A stretch of DNA of 64,000 nt from Burkholderiales bacterium RIFCSPHIGHO2_01_FULL_63_240 (GTDB lineage: Bacteria > Pseudomonadota > Gammaproteobacteria > Burkholderiales > Burkholderiaceae_C): positions 701,901 through 765,900 of the forward strand of contig MERU01000002.1 in NCBI GenBank assembly GCA_001770725.1, given 5' to 3'. Below are positions 18,319-28,179 of the stretch, piece after piece; positions within the stretch are counted from its first letter, which is position 1, and each line of letters starts with the position of its first letter. A program made the translations under genes and the position numbers. Below the pieces are notes generated by a model. That model was not told where the DNA came from and did not search any database. It was given only the letters and a program-made list of their open reading frames with translations.

Positions 18319-20061
18319 ATGAGCGAATGCACGCCACAAGACATGAGTTGGGACGACTGGGTCCGCGCGCTGGACAGGCAGGTTCACGGCGACATCGGCC
18401 AGCTGATGAGCGGCATCTCGCCCATTCAGACCACGCTGGTCTACCTGGACTGGCTCTCGCACCTGATGATCTCGCCCGGCAAGCAACTCGACCTGGTCAA
18501 GCAGACGGCCGAAGACCTGAGCGCGGCCCTGGGCAACCCGGCAACATCCCACCTCAGCACCGATGCCAAAGGCCGCCCCTCCGAGGTGCCCGATCGGCGC
18601 TTCGCCAGCCAGGCCTGGCAGCAGTGGCCCTTCAACGCCTACGCCCAGGGCTTTCACATCCTGGAGCGCGCCTGGCACCGCGCCACCCATGGCGTGCCCG
18701 GCCTGAACCACCGGCACGAGGACATCGCGGCCTTCGCGGCCCGCCAGTGGCTCGACATCTTCAACCCCACCAACATCCCCTGGATGAACCCCGAGGTCAT
18801 CACGACGACGCTCAAGGAAGGTGGCATGAACCTGGTGCGTGGCGCCGCGAACTGGGCCGATGACCTTCAGCGCATCGCGCGCGACCTGCCTCCGGCGGGC
18901 GTCGAAGCCTTCAAGCCGGGCGAGAACGTGGCCATCACCCCCGGTCGGGTCGTGCTGCGCAACGACCTCATCGAGCTGATCCAGTACAGCCCCACGACCG
19001 AGACGGTGCACCCCGAGCCCGTGCTCATCGTGCCGGCCTGGATCATGAAGTACTACATCCTCGACCTGGCGCCGCACAACTCGCTGGTCAAGCACCTGGT
19101 CGACCAGGGCCACACCGTGTTCATGATCTCGTGGAAGAACCCCACCGAAGAGGACCGTTGCAAAGGCCTGGAGGACTACCGACAAGAGGGCGTGATGGCC
19201 GCGCTCGACACCATCGGCCGCATCGTGCCAGGCCAGAAGGTGCACGCCACCGGCTACTGCCTGGGCGGCACGCTGCTGATGATCACCGCCGCCACCATGG
19301 GCCGCGAAAAGGACGACCGACTGGCCTCGATGACACTGTTTGCCGCCCAGGGTGACTTCACCGAAGCGGGCGAGCTGCTCATGTTCATCAACGAGAGCGA
19401 GGTCGAACTCATCGAGTCGATGATGGCGCAGCAGGGCTACCTCAAGGGCTCGCAGATGGCCGGCACCTTCCAGCTGCTGCATGCCGACGACCTGATCTGG
19501 TCGCGTGCGCTCAAGAACTACATGCTCGGCCAGCGCGACCGCCCCAATGACCTGATGGCCTGGAACGCCGACACCACGCGCATGCCCTATCGCATGCACT
19601 CGGAGTACCTGCACAAGCTTTTCTTGCACAACGAGCTCGCCAGCGGGCGCTACGAGGTCGATGGCAAGCCCATCTGGTTCACCGACATCCACGTGCCCTG
19701 CTTCGCCGTGGGCACCGTGACCGACCACGTCGCGCCCTGGAAGTCCGTCTACAAGCTGCACCTGCTGCCGCTGGACATCACCTTCGTGCTCACCAGCGGC
19801 GGCCACAACGCCGGCATCGTCAGCGAACCCGGGCACAAGGGGCGGCACTTCCAGGTGCACCACCGCCCGGTCACCGAAGCCTACGTGGCCCCCGAGCGCT
19901 GGCAGGCCCAGGTGCCGCACACCGAGGGCTCGTGGTGGCCCACGTGGCAGGCCTGGTTGGCCGCTCACTCCGGCGCAAAGCAGGCACCGCCGCCCCTGGG
20001 CGTACCAGGCCGCAAGCAGAAGCTGCCCGACGCCCCCGGCCACTATGTCAAACAAGGCTGA
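18319..20061 (+). CDS. Poly(3-hydroxyalkanoate) synthase-like alpha/beta enzyme
   Basis: A 580-residue protein of the PhaC family. It has the PhaC N-terminal region (FNPTNIPWMNPEVI) and an alpha/beta hydrolase core with a lipase-like box GYCLGG containing nucleophile Cys314, then Asp469 (GTVTDHVAPW) and His496 (GGHNAGIV), so the catalytic triad is complete. PHA synthases join (R)-3-hydroxyacyl-CoA units into polyester and release CoA. It differs from the 54185-56443 PhaC in sequence, in having GYCLGG where that has GFCVGG, and in lacking the long N-terminal tail. AGGAG precedes the ATG. It lies between an exporter permease and a MaoC-Pta fusion, so bulk storage may not be its role. Confidence 0.85.
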   Translation: MSECTPQDMSWDDWVRALDRQVHGDIGQLMSGISPIQTTLVYLDWLSHLMISPGKQLDLVKQTAEDLSAALGNPATSHLSTDAKGRPSEVPDRRFASQAWQQWPFNAYAQGFHILERAWHRATHGVPGLNHRHEDIAAFAARQWLDIFNPTNIPWMNPEVITTTLKEGGMNLVRGAANWADDLQRIARDLPPAGVEAFKPGENVAITPGRVVLRNDLIELIQYSPTTETVHPEPVLIVPAWIMKYYILDLAPHNSLVKHLVDQGHTVFMISWKNPTEEDRCKGLEDYRQEGVMAALDTIGRIVPGQKVHATGYCLGGTLLMITAATMGREKDDRLASMTLFAAQGDFTEAGELLMFINESEVELIESMMAQQGYLKGSQMAGTFQLLHADDLIWSRALKNYMLGQRDRPNDLMAWNADTTRMPYRMHSEYLHKLFLHNELASGRYEVDGKPIWFTDIHVPCFAVGTVTDHVAPWKSVYKLHLLPLDITFVLTSGGHNAGIVSEPGHKGRHFQVHHRPVTEAYVAPERWQAQVPHTEGSWWPTWQAWLAAHSGAKQAPPPLGVPGRKQKLPDAPGHYVKQG

Positions 20062-20064
20062 ATC

Positions 20065-21483
20065 ATGTCCCTGACCGACACCCCCAGGCTGCTGGAGAAC
20101 CGCTGCTACGACGAGCTCGCCCCGGGCGATTCGGCCAGCATCACCCGCACCCTGACGAAGCAGGACATCGAGCTGTTCGCCATCCTCAGCGGCGACGTCA
20201 ACCCCGCGCACCTGGACGAGGCCTACGCCCGCGAAACGCCTTTTCACAAGGTCATCGCGCACGGCATGTGGGGCGGCACCCTCATCTCGACGGTGCTGGG
20301 CACGCGCCTGCCAGGCCCGGGCACCATCTACGTCCGGCAATCGCTGGCCTTCGTGCGGCCGGTGGGCCTGGGCGACGTCGTCACCGTCACCGTGACCGTC
20401 AAGGACAAGCTCGACAAGCACCGCGTCATCCTGGACTGCCTGTGCAGCAACCAGGCGGGCAAGCCCGTCATCACCGGTGAAGCCGAGGTCATCGCACCTG
20501 ACGTGAAGGTGCGCCGCCAGGCCGCCGCGCTGCCTGAGCTGCAGCTGCACCACCACGAGCGCTTCGCGCGGCTGATGGCGCGCACCCAAGGCATGCCGCC
20601 AGCGGTTTGCGCCGTCGTCCACCCGCTCGATGCCGATGCGCTGCAGTCGGCCATGCAGGCGCAACAGGCCGGACTCATCACGCCCCTGCTGGTGGGGCCG
20701 CGCGACGAGATCGAGGCCCTTGCAAGCGCCCATGGCATCGACGTCTCACCGGCCCGCTGGCATGACTGCGCCAGCACCGCAGGCCACACCACCGCCCTGC
20801 ACGAGGCCATGGCGCTGATCCACCAAGGCAAGGCCGAAACGCTGATGCAGGGCGGCGTGCCCACGCTCGAATTGCTGCAGGCCCTGATGGCGCGCGACGG
20901 TGGCCTGCGAGCCGGCCGCCGCATCAGCCATGCGTGCATCGCCGACGTGCCTGGCCGCGACGAGCCCCTGCTCATCACCGACGACGCCCTGAACATCCAG
21001 CCCACGCTCGACGCCAAGCGCGACATCGCCCAGAACGCCATCGACCTGGCCCTGAAGATGGGTCTGAGTCCTCGCGTGGCCGTGCTCTCGGCCGCCAGCG
21101 ATCCGGGCAGCCGACTTGCCTCGTCGCTGGACGCCACGGCCCTGTGCAAGATGGCCGAACAAGGGCGGATCACCGGCGGCATCGTTGACGGCCCCCTGCC
21201 CCTGGACGCCGCCATCAGCCCCGAGGCGGCACGCGTTCGGCACGCCGACTCCCCCGTGGCCGGTCGCGCGAACGTGTTGCTGGTGCCCAACCTCGAAACA
21301 GGCGACATGCTGGTCAAGCAACTCGTTCGCCTGGCGCACGCCGACGTGGCGGGCATCGTCCTCGGCGCCCAGGTGCCCGTCATCCTCCAGGGCGCCACCG
21401 ACACGCCCCGAACGCGACTGGCCTCGGCGGCGCTCGCGCTGCTGCAGGCGCGCGCCGTCACCGCCCCCACGACCGGAAACTGA
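20065..21483 (+). CDS. Bifunctional (R)-enoyl-CoA hydratase / phosphate acyltransferase
   Basis: A 472-residue fusion. Residues 1-155 are a MaoC-like hot-dog domain with the (R)-hydratase motif: Asp44 and His49 in SGDVNPAHLDE, then HGMWGG. Residues 175-465 are a phosphotransacetylase/phosphotransbutyrylase-type domain (LLVGPRDEIEAL, SHACIADVPGRDEPLLITD, AQNAIDLALKMG). The first half should hydrate enoyl-CoA to (R)-3-hydroxyacyl-CoA, the substrate of the PhaC-like enzyme 3 bases upstream. The second half exchanges CoA for phosphate on short acyl groups. No acetate or butyrate kinase follows, which is often the partner. Confidence 0.87.
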   Translation: MSLTDTPRLLENRCYDELAPGDSASITRTLTKQDIELFAILSGDVNPAHLDEAYARETPFHKVIAHGMWGGTLISTVLGTRLPGPGTIYVRQSLAFVRPVGLGDVVTVTVTVKDKLDKHRVILDCLCSNQAGKPVITGEAEVIAPDVKVRRQAAALPELQLHHHERFARLMARTQGMPPAVCAVVHPLDADALQSAMQAQQAGLITPLLVGPRDEIEALASAHGIDVSPARWHDCASTAGHTTALHEAMALIHQGKAETLMQGGVPTLELLQALMARDGGLRAGRRISHACIADVPGRDEPLLITDDALNIQPTLDAKRDIAQNAIDLALKMGLSPRVAVLSAASDPGSRLASSLDATALCKMAEQGRITGGIVDGPLPLDAAISPEAARVRHADSPVAGRANVLLVPNLETGDMLVKQLVRLAHADVAGIVLGAQVPVILQGATDTPRTRLASAALALLQARAVTAPTTGN

Positions 21484-21486
21484 ACC

Positions 21487-23013
21487 ATGTCCCCGCCCCG
21501 CACCCCTGCTCGCCTGGGCCTCATCGCCGCCGCCTCGCTGTTGGGGCTCACGGCCTGCACCACCGTCCGGGTCGATGTGCCCGAAAGCCGTGTTCACGCG
21601 CCGGATCGTTTCACGCAGGTCGAGACGAACACCGTCACCGACACCAGCCAGGTCGATCTCGCTCGCTGGTGGCGCACCATCCCCGATCCCACCCTGCAGG
21701 CGCTGATCGAACAAGGCCTGGAAGCCAACGCCGACGTGCGCATCGCCGCCGCCCGCGTGCGCGAGGCCCGTGCCGTGGTCACCCAGGCTGAATCGGCCCT
21801 CTATCCCACCCTGGCCGCGCTGGGCTACGCCGGCCGCACCCAGCAGAACGAAACCGGCGTGCAGGTGCCCAACCAGGTGCAGCCACCGTCGTCCATCCCG
21901 GGCCTGCCGGTGCCCCTGCCCACGCTGCCCGCCATCAACGTGCCGACGCCCAACGTGCCCAAGCTGCCCATCAGCACCTACAGCGGATACGGCTTTGCGG
22001 CCACCTGGGAGATCGACATCTTCGGATCCCGGCGCAGCGACGCCGAAGCGGCCCGAAGCGCGGCCCTGGCCAACGAAGAGCGCCTGCACGGCGCCCAGTT
22101 GATGGTGGCCGGCGACATCGCCGCCAGCTACGTCGAAGCGCGCAGCCTGGAGCGCCGCATCGGCGTGCTGTCGCGCACCATTGCGCAAGGCGAGCGCCTG
22201 CAGCGCTACGCTCAGGGTCGCTTCGACGCCGGCCAGGCAACGCGTTACGACGTCGACCGCGTGGGCGCCCAGGTGCAGGCCCTTCGCGGCGGCACCGCCC
22301 CGCTGCAGACCTTGCTGCAATCGCGCCTGCGGCGCCTGGCCGTGCTGACCGGGCAGACGCCGCAACAACTGCCAAGCCTGCCCGCACCCACCGCCGCGGC
22401 GCCGGCTGACGGCAGCGCCATCCCATCAAAGCTGCCAGCCGTGCTGCCCTCCGACGTGCTGGAGCGCCGCCCCGATGTGCGCGGCACCGCCCAACTGGTG
22501 CGCGCGCGCGCCGCGCAACTGGGCAGCGCCAAGGCCGACCTGCTGCCGCGCTTTTACCTCGGCTTCCTGGCCAACGACGGTCGCATCGAAATCGGCGACG
22601 TGGGCGCCTCCGGTCGCTTCACCTCCTGGGGTGCGGGCCTGTACCTGCCCATCTTCGAAGCCGGCCGCATCCGCGCGCGCATCCGAGCCAGCGATGCCCA
22701 ACTCGAAGCCGCCGTCGCCCAGCACGAGCAGACCGTGCTCGCAGCCCTGGAAGACGTCGAGAACGCCTACGGCACCCGGCGTGCGCTCGATCAGCGCTCG
22801 GCCCAGTTGCAGTCAGCCTGGCAGACCGCCGACCTGGGTGCGCGCCATGCCCAACGCCTCTTCGACGAGGGCAACGGCCTGCTGCAAGGCGCCATCGAAG
22901 CCAGGCTGAACGCCCTGCAGCGCGAGGACGAGCTCATCCAGGCAGAAACCGCCCGAGCGCTCGTCACCGTGGCCTTGTACAAGGCCGTGGGCGGCGGCTG
23001 GCCCAGCCCCTGA
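21487..23013 (+). CDS. Outer-membrane efflux factor, OprM/NodT family lipoprotein
   Basis: A 508-residue TolC-like outer-membrane channel protein. The signal peptide ends in a lipobox, LLGLTAC, with lipidated Cys21. Two outer-membrane-efflux repeats follow, seen in ARWWRTIPDPTLQALIEQGLEAN and the later VLPSDVLERRPDVR (about 318-331), which is typical of NodT/OprM. An unusual Pro/Val-rich stretch (about 120-158, with VPNQVQPPSSIPGLP and PTLPAINVPTPNVP) is inserted in the first repeat. It closes the operon 3 bases after the MaoC-Pta gene and gives the RbbA exporter its exit through the outer membrane. Confidence 0.92.
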   Translation: MSPPRTPARLGLIAAASLLGLTACTTVRVDVPESRVHAPDRFTQVETNTVTDTSQVDLARWWRTIPDPTLQALIEQGLEANADVRIAAARVREARAVVTQAESALYPTLAALGYAGRTQQNETGVQVPNQVQPPSSIPGLPVPLPTLPAINVPTPNVPKLPISTYSGYGFAATWEIDIFGSRRSDAEAARSAALANEERLHGAQLMVAGDIAASYVEARSLERRIGVLSRTIAQGERLQRYAQGRFDAGQATRYDVDRVGAQVQALRGGTAPLQTLLQSRLRRLAVLTGQTPQQLPSLPAPTAAAPADGSAIPSKLPAVLPSDVLERRPDVRGTAQLVRARAAQLGSAKADLLPRFYLGFLANDGRIEIGDVGASGRFTSWGAGLYLPIFEAGRIRARIRASDAQLEAAVAQHEQTVLAALEDVENAYGTRRALDQRSAQLQSAWQTADLGARHAQRLFDEGNGLLQGAIEARLNALQREDELIQAETARALVTVALYKAVGGGWPSP

Positions 23014-23021
23014 AAAACAAA

Positions 23022-23051
23022 CAGGCCGCGAAGGTTGCCCCTCGCGGCCTG
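23022..23051. terminator. Bidirectional terminator between exporter operon and ilvC
   Basis: A perfect 10-bp stem (CAGGCCGCGA with TCGCGGCCTG) with a 10-base loop lies in the 62-base gap between two converging operons. On the minus strand it is followed by TTTGTTTTTC, so it ends ilvBNC well. On the plus strand the tail is short (CTTTG) but the hairpin may also stop that transcript. Confidence 0.75.
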
Positions 23052-23075
23052 CTTTGAAGCTCAGATCAATTCAGA

Positions 23076-24167
<1,092 letters not shown>

Positions 24168-24215
24168 TCAGACGTTTGCACGCAGGCGGCGAAGCCCGCA
24201 GGCAGCCAAGCGTCA

Positions 24216-24707
24216 TCACACGCGCAGGATGCGCTCGCCGCGCCCGATCCCGCTGGTCCCGGTGCGCACGGTTTCAAGGATGGCGGCGCGGTCGATCGCT
24301 TCGATGAAAGCGTCGAGCTTGGCGGCGTCGCCAGTGAGTTCGATGGTGTAGGTCTTGTCGGTGACGTCGATGATGCGGCCGCGGAAGATGTCGGCCATGC
24401 GCTTCATCTCTTCACGCTCCTTGCCCACGGCGCGAACCTTGATGAGCATGAGTTCGCGCTCGGTGTAGGGGCCTTCGGACAGGTCCACCACCTTGACCAC
24501 CTCGATGAGGCGGTTGAGGTGCTTGGTGATCTGCTCGATGACGTCGTCGGAGCCGGTGGTCACGATGGTCATGCGCGACAGCGAGGGGTCTTCGGTGGTG
24601 GCCACCGTCAGGCTCTCGATGTTGTAGCCACGGGCCGAGAACAGGCCCACCACGCGGGACAGGGCACCGGCTTCGTTTTCGATCAGCAGGGCAATGATGT
24701 GTTTCAT
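24216..24707 (-). CDS. ilvN: Acetolactate synthase regulatory (small) subunit
   Basis: A 163-residue regulatory subunit. The N-terminal ACT domain (HIIALLIENEAGALSRVVGLFSARGYNIESL) binds valine for feedback inhibition, and the C-terminal domain follows from about residue 80 (the RELMLIKVRA region). It associates with the large subunit encoded 190 bases upstream. The name ilvH would be equally valid, since the isozyme type cannot be told from sequence here. Confidence 0.97.
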   Translation of the reverse strand: MKHIIALLIENEAGALSRVVGLFSARGYNIESLTVATTEDPSLSRMTIVTTGSDDVIEQITKHLNRLIEVVKVVDLSEGPYTERELMLIKVRAVGKEREEMKRMADIFRGRIIDVTDKTYTIELTGDAAKLDAFIEAIDRAAILETVRTGTSGIGRGERILRV

Positions 24708-24897
24708 GGCGATCGTCCTGGCAAGGCTCTTGGGTCATCGGGGCGGTAACCCCGGCGCTGTGGCCTCGCGGTTCGATGAGGTTCGGTTGTGTGGGTCAGC
24801 CCGGCCGCTGCGGTCTGCCACCCGAAGCAGGCGCCGGCAAGCGCCCGTCTGTGGCAGCCTGGGTCGGCCAGGCCTGTGTTTCAGTGGGTCAGGTTGC

Positions 24898-26646
24898 TCA
24901 CAGGTCTTCCGAGCCCAGCAGCATCTCGGAGATGCCCTTGCCGGCCTGCACCATCGGCCACACGTTTTCGGTGGGGTCGGTGCGGATGTCCAGGAACACC
25001 GAGCGGTCCTTGAGCTTGATGGCCTCGCGCAGCGCGCCTTCCACGTCAGACGGGCGCTCGATCAGCATGCCGACGTGGCCATAGGCCTCGGCCAGCTTGA
25101 CGAAGTCGGGCAGCGCGTCCATGTAGCTGTGCGAGTAGCGGCTGCCGTAGTCCAGCTGCTGCCACTGGCGCACCATGCCCAGGTAGCGGTTGTTCAGCGA
25201 CAGCACCTTGACCGGCGTGCGGTACTGCAGGCAGGTCGAAAGCTCCTGGATGCACATCTGGATCGAGCCTTCGCCGGTGATGCAAAACACATCGGCGTCG
25301 GGCTTGGCCAGCTTGATGCCCATGGCGTAAGGCAGGCCCACGCCCATGGTGCCCAGGCCACCGGAGTTGATCCAGCGGCGCGGCTCTTCGAACTTGCTGT
25401 ACTGGGCCGCGAACATCTGGTGCTGGCCCACGTCCGAGGTGATGTAGTAGTCGGTGCCGGCGGTCAGCTCGGCCAGCTTTTGCACCACGTACTGAGGCTT
25501 GATGACCTCATCCGAAGTCTTGAACTTCAGGCAGTCGCGCTTCTTCCACTCGTTGACCTGGTTCCACCAAGCGGCCAAGGCGTTCTGGTCCGGCTTGACC
25601 TGCGACTCCTTGATCTGGGCGATCATCTCGATCAGCACGTCCTTGACGTCACCGACGATGGGGATGTCGACCTTCACGCGCTTGGAGATCGAGGACGGGT
25701 CGATGTCGATGTGGATGATCTTGCGCTCGACCTGGGCGAAGTGCTTGGGGTTGCCGATCACGCGGTCGTCGAAGCGGGCGCCCACGGCGATCACCACGTC
25801 GGCGTTCTGCATGGTCATGTTGGCTTCGTACGTGCCATGCATGCCCAGCATGCCCAGGAAGGTCTTGTCGGATGCGGGGATGGCGCCCAGGCCCATCAGG
25901 GTGCTGGTGCTGGGGTAGCCCAGCATGTTGACCAGTTCGCGCAGCTCGGCGGAGGCCTCGCCCAGGATCACGCCGCCGCCGGTGTAGATGTACGGGCGCT
26001 TGGCGTTGAGCAGCAGTTGCACGGCCTTGCGGATCTGGCCGCCGTGGCCCTTGCGGACGGGGTTGTACGAGCGCATTTCCACCGACTCGGGGTAGTGGAA
26101 GGCGGTGGTCTTGAGCGAGACGTCCTTGGGCACGTCCACCACCACGGGGCCAGGGCGGCCGGTGCGGGCGATGTGGAAGGCCTTCTTCATCGTGACGGCC
26201 AGGTCGGCGACGTCCTTGACGAGGAAGTTGTGCTTGACGATGGGACGGGTGATGCCGACGGTGTCGCACTCCTGGAAAGCGTCCAGCCCGATGGCCGGGG
26301 TGGGCACCTGACCCGTGATGATCACCATCGGGATGGAGTCCATGTAGGCAGTGGCGATGCCGGTGATGGCATTGGTCACGCCGGGACCGGAGGTGACCAG
26401 GGCAACGCCGACGTCGCCGGTGGCGCGGGCGTAGCCGTCGGCCGCGTGAACGGCGGCCTGTTCATGGCGCACGAGCACGTGCTCGATGGTGTCTTGCTTG
26501 TAAAGCGCGTCGTAGATGTACAGCACGGCGCCACCGGGGTAGCCCCACATGTACTTGACGCCTTCTGCCTGCAGGCAGCGCACGAGGATTTCGGAGCCGT
26601 TGATGACGTCGCCGGTGTTGGCGATCGCGGCTTGAGACATTTCCAT
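24898..26646 (-). CDS. ilvB: Acetolactate synthase catalytic (large) subunit
   Basis: A 582-residue thiamine-diphosphate enzyme that condenses pyruvate with pyruvate or 2-oxobutyrate, the first step of branched-chain amino acid synthesis. It has the TPP-binding N-terminal domain with catalytic Glu in RHEQAAVHAADGYAR, the FAD-binding middle domain (GARFDDRVIGNP), and the C-terminal TPP/Mg motif GEGSIQM through NNRYLGMVRQWQ. GEG replaces the commoner GDG, a change I believe is usual in Burkholderiales homologues. The start at 26646 has AAAGG ten bases upstream; a second ATG two codons later is possible. Confidence 0.96.
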   Translation of the reverse strand: MEMSQAAIANTGDVINGSEILVRCLQAEGVKYMWGYPGGAVLYIYDALYKQDTIEHVLVRHEQAAVHAADGYARATGDVGVALVTSGPGVTNAITGIATAYMDSIPMVIITGQVPTPAIGLDAFQECDTVGITRPIVKHNFLVKDVADLAVTMKKAFHIARTGRPGPVVVDVPKDVSLKTTAFHYPESVEMRSYNPVRKGHGGQIRKAVQLLLNAKRPYIYTGGGVILGEASAELRELVNMLGYPSTSTLMGLGAIPASDKTFLGMLGMHGTYEANMTMQNADVVIAVGARFDDRVIGNPKHFAQVERKIIHIDIDPSSISKRVKVDIPIVGDVKDVLIEMIAQIKESQVKPDQNALAAWWNQVNEWKKRDCLKFKTSDEVIKPQYVVQKLAELTAGTDYYITSDVGQHQMFAAQYSKFEEPRRWINSGGLGTMGVGLPYAMGIKLAKPDADVFCITGEGSIQMCIQELSTCLQYRTPVKVLSLNNRYLGMVRQWQQLDYGSRYSHSYMDALPDFVKLAEAYGHVGMLIERPSDVEGALREAIKLKDRSVFLDIRTDPTENVWPMVQAGKGISEMLLGSEDL

Positions 26647-26961
26647 GATGGAAGAACCTTTCAGAATTTCTCTAACGAAAAACGATCGGTGCCCCTCTAC
26701 ACCAAGGTGTCCCTGAAAGGGAAACCCCAGCAGCACTGCGACCACGGATGGCCGTGTGCTCGCCCTTGTGAGGCGGATTTGGAGCCTGCGCGGCCTGCCA
26801 CCGGTGCCTGTGAAGCACCCGGCTCAGACCAGATCGAGATGACGCAAAACCGCGATTATCGCACCCCCGCGAGGCAATTCAAGTCAAAACCGCCTTGACC
26901 AGGCCAGGTGCCATAATGCGCGCGGCTCGAATCCACGGCCCGAAGCGGCCCGTCCCTGCGC
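26647..26961. other. Intergenic region between ilvB and the sigma factor gene
   Basis: This 315-base gap holds the two divergent promoters. The ilvB promoter candidate is at 26855-26882. For the sigma gene a possible extended -10 (TGCCATAAT, 26909-26917) is visible without a good -35. The 200 bases next to ilvB show no gene, strong hairpin or riboswitch that I could recognise. Confidence 0.5.
26855..26882 (-). promoter_or_regulatory. Candidate sigma-70 promoter for ilvBNC
   Basis: On the minus strand TTGAAT (26882-26877) and GATAAT (26860-26855) are separated by 16 bases, a fair match to the -35 and -10 consensus. Transcription would start near 26848 and leave a leader of about 200 bases before ilvB. 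I saw no clear leader peptide rich in Val, Ile or Leu in that leader. Confidence 0.45.
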
Positions 26962-27546
26962 TTGACCCCCCTGCCCACGCCTTCCCGAGAAGAAGAACTC
27001 AACGCCTTCCTGAAAGGTGTCGAGTCGCGCGCCTTCCGGCGCACGGTGTACGCGGTCCGCCAGGACGATGCCGCGCTGGACATCGTCCAGGACGCCATGA
27101 TCCGGCTGGCTCAAAGCTACGCAGATCGGCCGGCCAACGAATGGCCGATGCTGTTCCAGCGCATCCTCTCGAACGCCACCCTGGACTGGTTCCGCCGCCA
27201 GAAGGTGCGCAACGCCGTGTTCACCAGCATCGAGGACATGGCGGGCCCTGCCGGGGGCGAAGATGGGGATTTTGACCTGCTGGAGGTCCTCGACGTGGAG
27301 GACACAGGCACGGAAGCTGCTGAAGTTCAAGTCAGCAGAGCCGAAACATTGAAACAAATCGAAGAAGAAATCGGGCAGCTGCCAGCGCGTCAACGGGAAG
27401 CGTTTCTGCTGCGTTACTGGGAGGAACTGGATGTTGCAGAAACGGCCGCGGCCATGGGTTGCTCCGAAGGGAGCGTGAAAACCCATTGTTCGCGAGCGGT
27501 TGCCGCACTGTCCAAGGCCCTGCAAGCCAGAGGGATCACATTGTGA
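26962..27546 (+). CDS. RNA polymerase sigma factor, sigma-70/ECF type
   Basis: A 194-residue sigma factor with only regions 2 and 4. Region 2 covers FLKGVESRAFRRTVYAVRQDDAALDIVQDAMIRLAQ (about residues 16-51) and region 4 covers LPARQREAFLLRYWEELDVAETAAAMGCSEGSVKTHCSRAVAAL (about 141-184). An acidic linker of about 30 residues lies between. The chosen start is TTG at 26962; no in-frame ATG lies upstream and family members begin near here. It overlaps the next gene by four bases and leads a block (DUF3619, DUF3106, RDD) that I know to be conserved in Burkholderiales. Confidence 0.9.
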   Translation: MTPLPTPSREEELNAFLKGVESRAFRRTVYAVRQDDAALDIVQDAMIRLAQSYADRPANEWPMLFQRILSNATLDWFRRQKVRNAVFTSIEDMAGPAGGEDGDFDLLEVLDVEDTGTEAAEVQVSRAETLKQIEEEIGQLPARQREAFLLRYWEELDVAETAAAMGCSEGSVKTHCSRAVAALSKALQARGITL

Positions 27547-28166
27547 AAACGCGCCAGACCACCCAGCTGAATGACGCCCAGCGCGAAGCGCTGCAGGCTC
27601 GCTTTGCGCTGCGCGTGACGGCGCGCTTGAACGAAGGCAGCCAGGGGTTGCCGCACGACATCACCGAGCGGCTGCGCATCGCGCGCGAGCAGGCAATCGA
27701 AGTCGCTCGCCAGGCCCAGCAGACCCGAGTCGGCGTGGTCGCTGCGGGCGAGCTCGCCCCGGTGGTCGCCACCGCCGTCGCGGGCGTCAACACCCAGGGC
27801 GCGGCCGTGCTGGGTGGCTGGAACGAAGCCGGTCAGGCCCGCCAGCCAGGCCGAGGCCGCCGCCTGGATGACGGCCCCCTCTCCTGGGGCTGGCGACTGG
27901 CCACCGCCCTGCCGGTGCTGGCCTTGGTGGCCGGGCTCTGGCTGGTGCACGCTTACCATGACCAGGAAAAGGTCGAGGCCACGGCCGACATCGACACCGC
28001 CATCCTGACCGATGACCTGCCCCCCGACGCCTACGCCGACCCGGGCTTCGAAGAGTTTCTGCGCGGCGACGAGCGCACCCCGATGCGTCCCATTGAGGAG
28101 GCGATCCCCGAGGCAGATGGCGACCTCAGCAGCACCGACACCGAGCCTGCCGAGATCACGCCTTGA
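27543..28166 (+). CDS. DUF3619 family membrane protein, possible anti-sigma partner
   Basis: A 207-residue protein with a cytoplasmic helical N-terminal half (about residues 1-110), one membrane helix at about 116-137 (GWRLATALPVLALVAGLWLV), and an acidic C-terminal tail rich in Asp, Glu and Pro (LTDDLPPDAYADPGFEEFL). The start is GTG at 27543, overlapping the sigma factor stop (GTGA). A one-helix membrane protein translationally coupled to an ECF-type sigma factor is the usual arrangement of an anti-sigma factor, but I see no zinc HxxxCxxC motif, so that role is inference. Confidence 0.78.
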   Translation: MKTRQTTQLNDAQREALQARFALRVTARLNEGSQGLPHDITERLRIAREQAIEVARQAQQTRVGVVAAGELAPVVATAVAGVNTQGAAVLGGWNEAGQARQPGRGRRLDDGPLSWGWRLATALPVLALVAGLWLVHAYHDQEKVEATADIDTAILTDDLPPDAYADPGFEEFLRGDERTPMRPIEEAIPEADGDLSSTDTEPAEITP

Positions 28167-28179
28167 GGACGCCACCCGC

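Noticed and set aside
17041..20733. A 1230-codon open frame on the minus strand
   Set aside because: It runs antisense through rbbA, the permease, the PhaC-like gene and the MaoC-Pta gene, all with clear protein families on the plus strand. Its His/Gly/Val/Asp-rich product is the usual shadow of high-GC coding DNA.
26647..26848. A leader peptide or attenuator ahead of ilvB
   Set aside because: No short frame with a run of Val, Leu or Ile codons, and no competing hairpins that I could draw.
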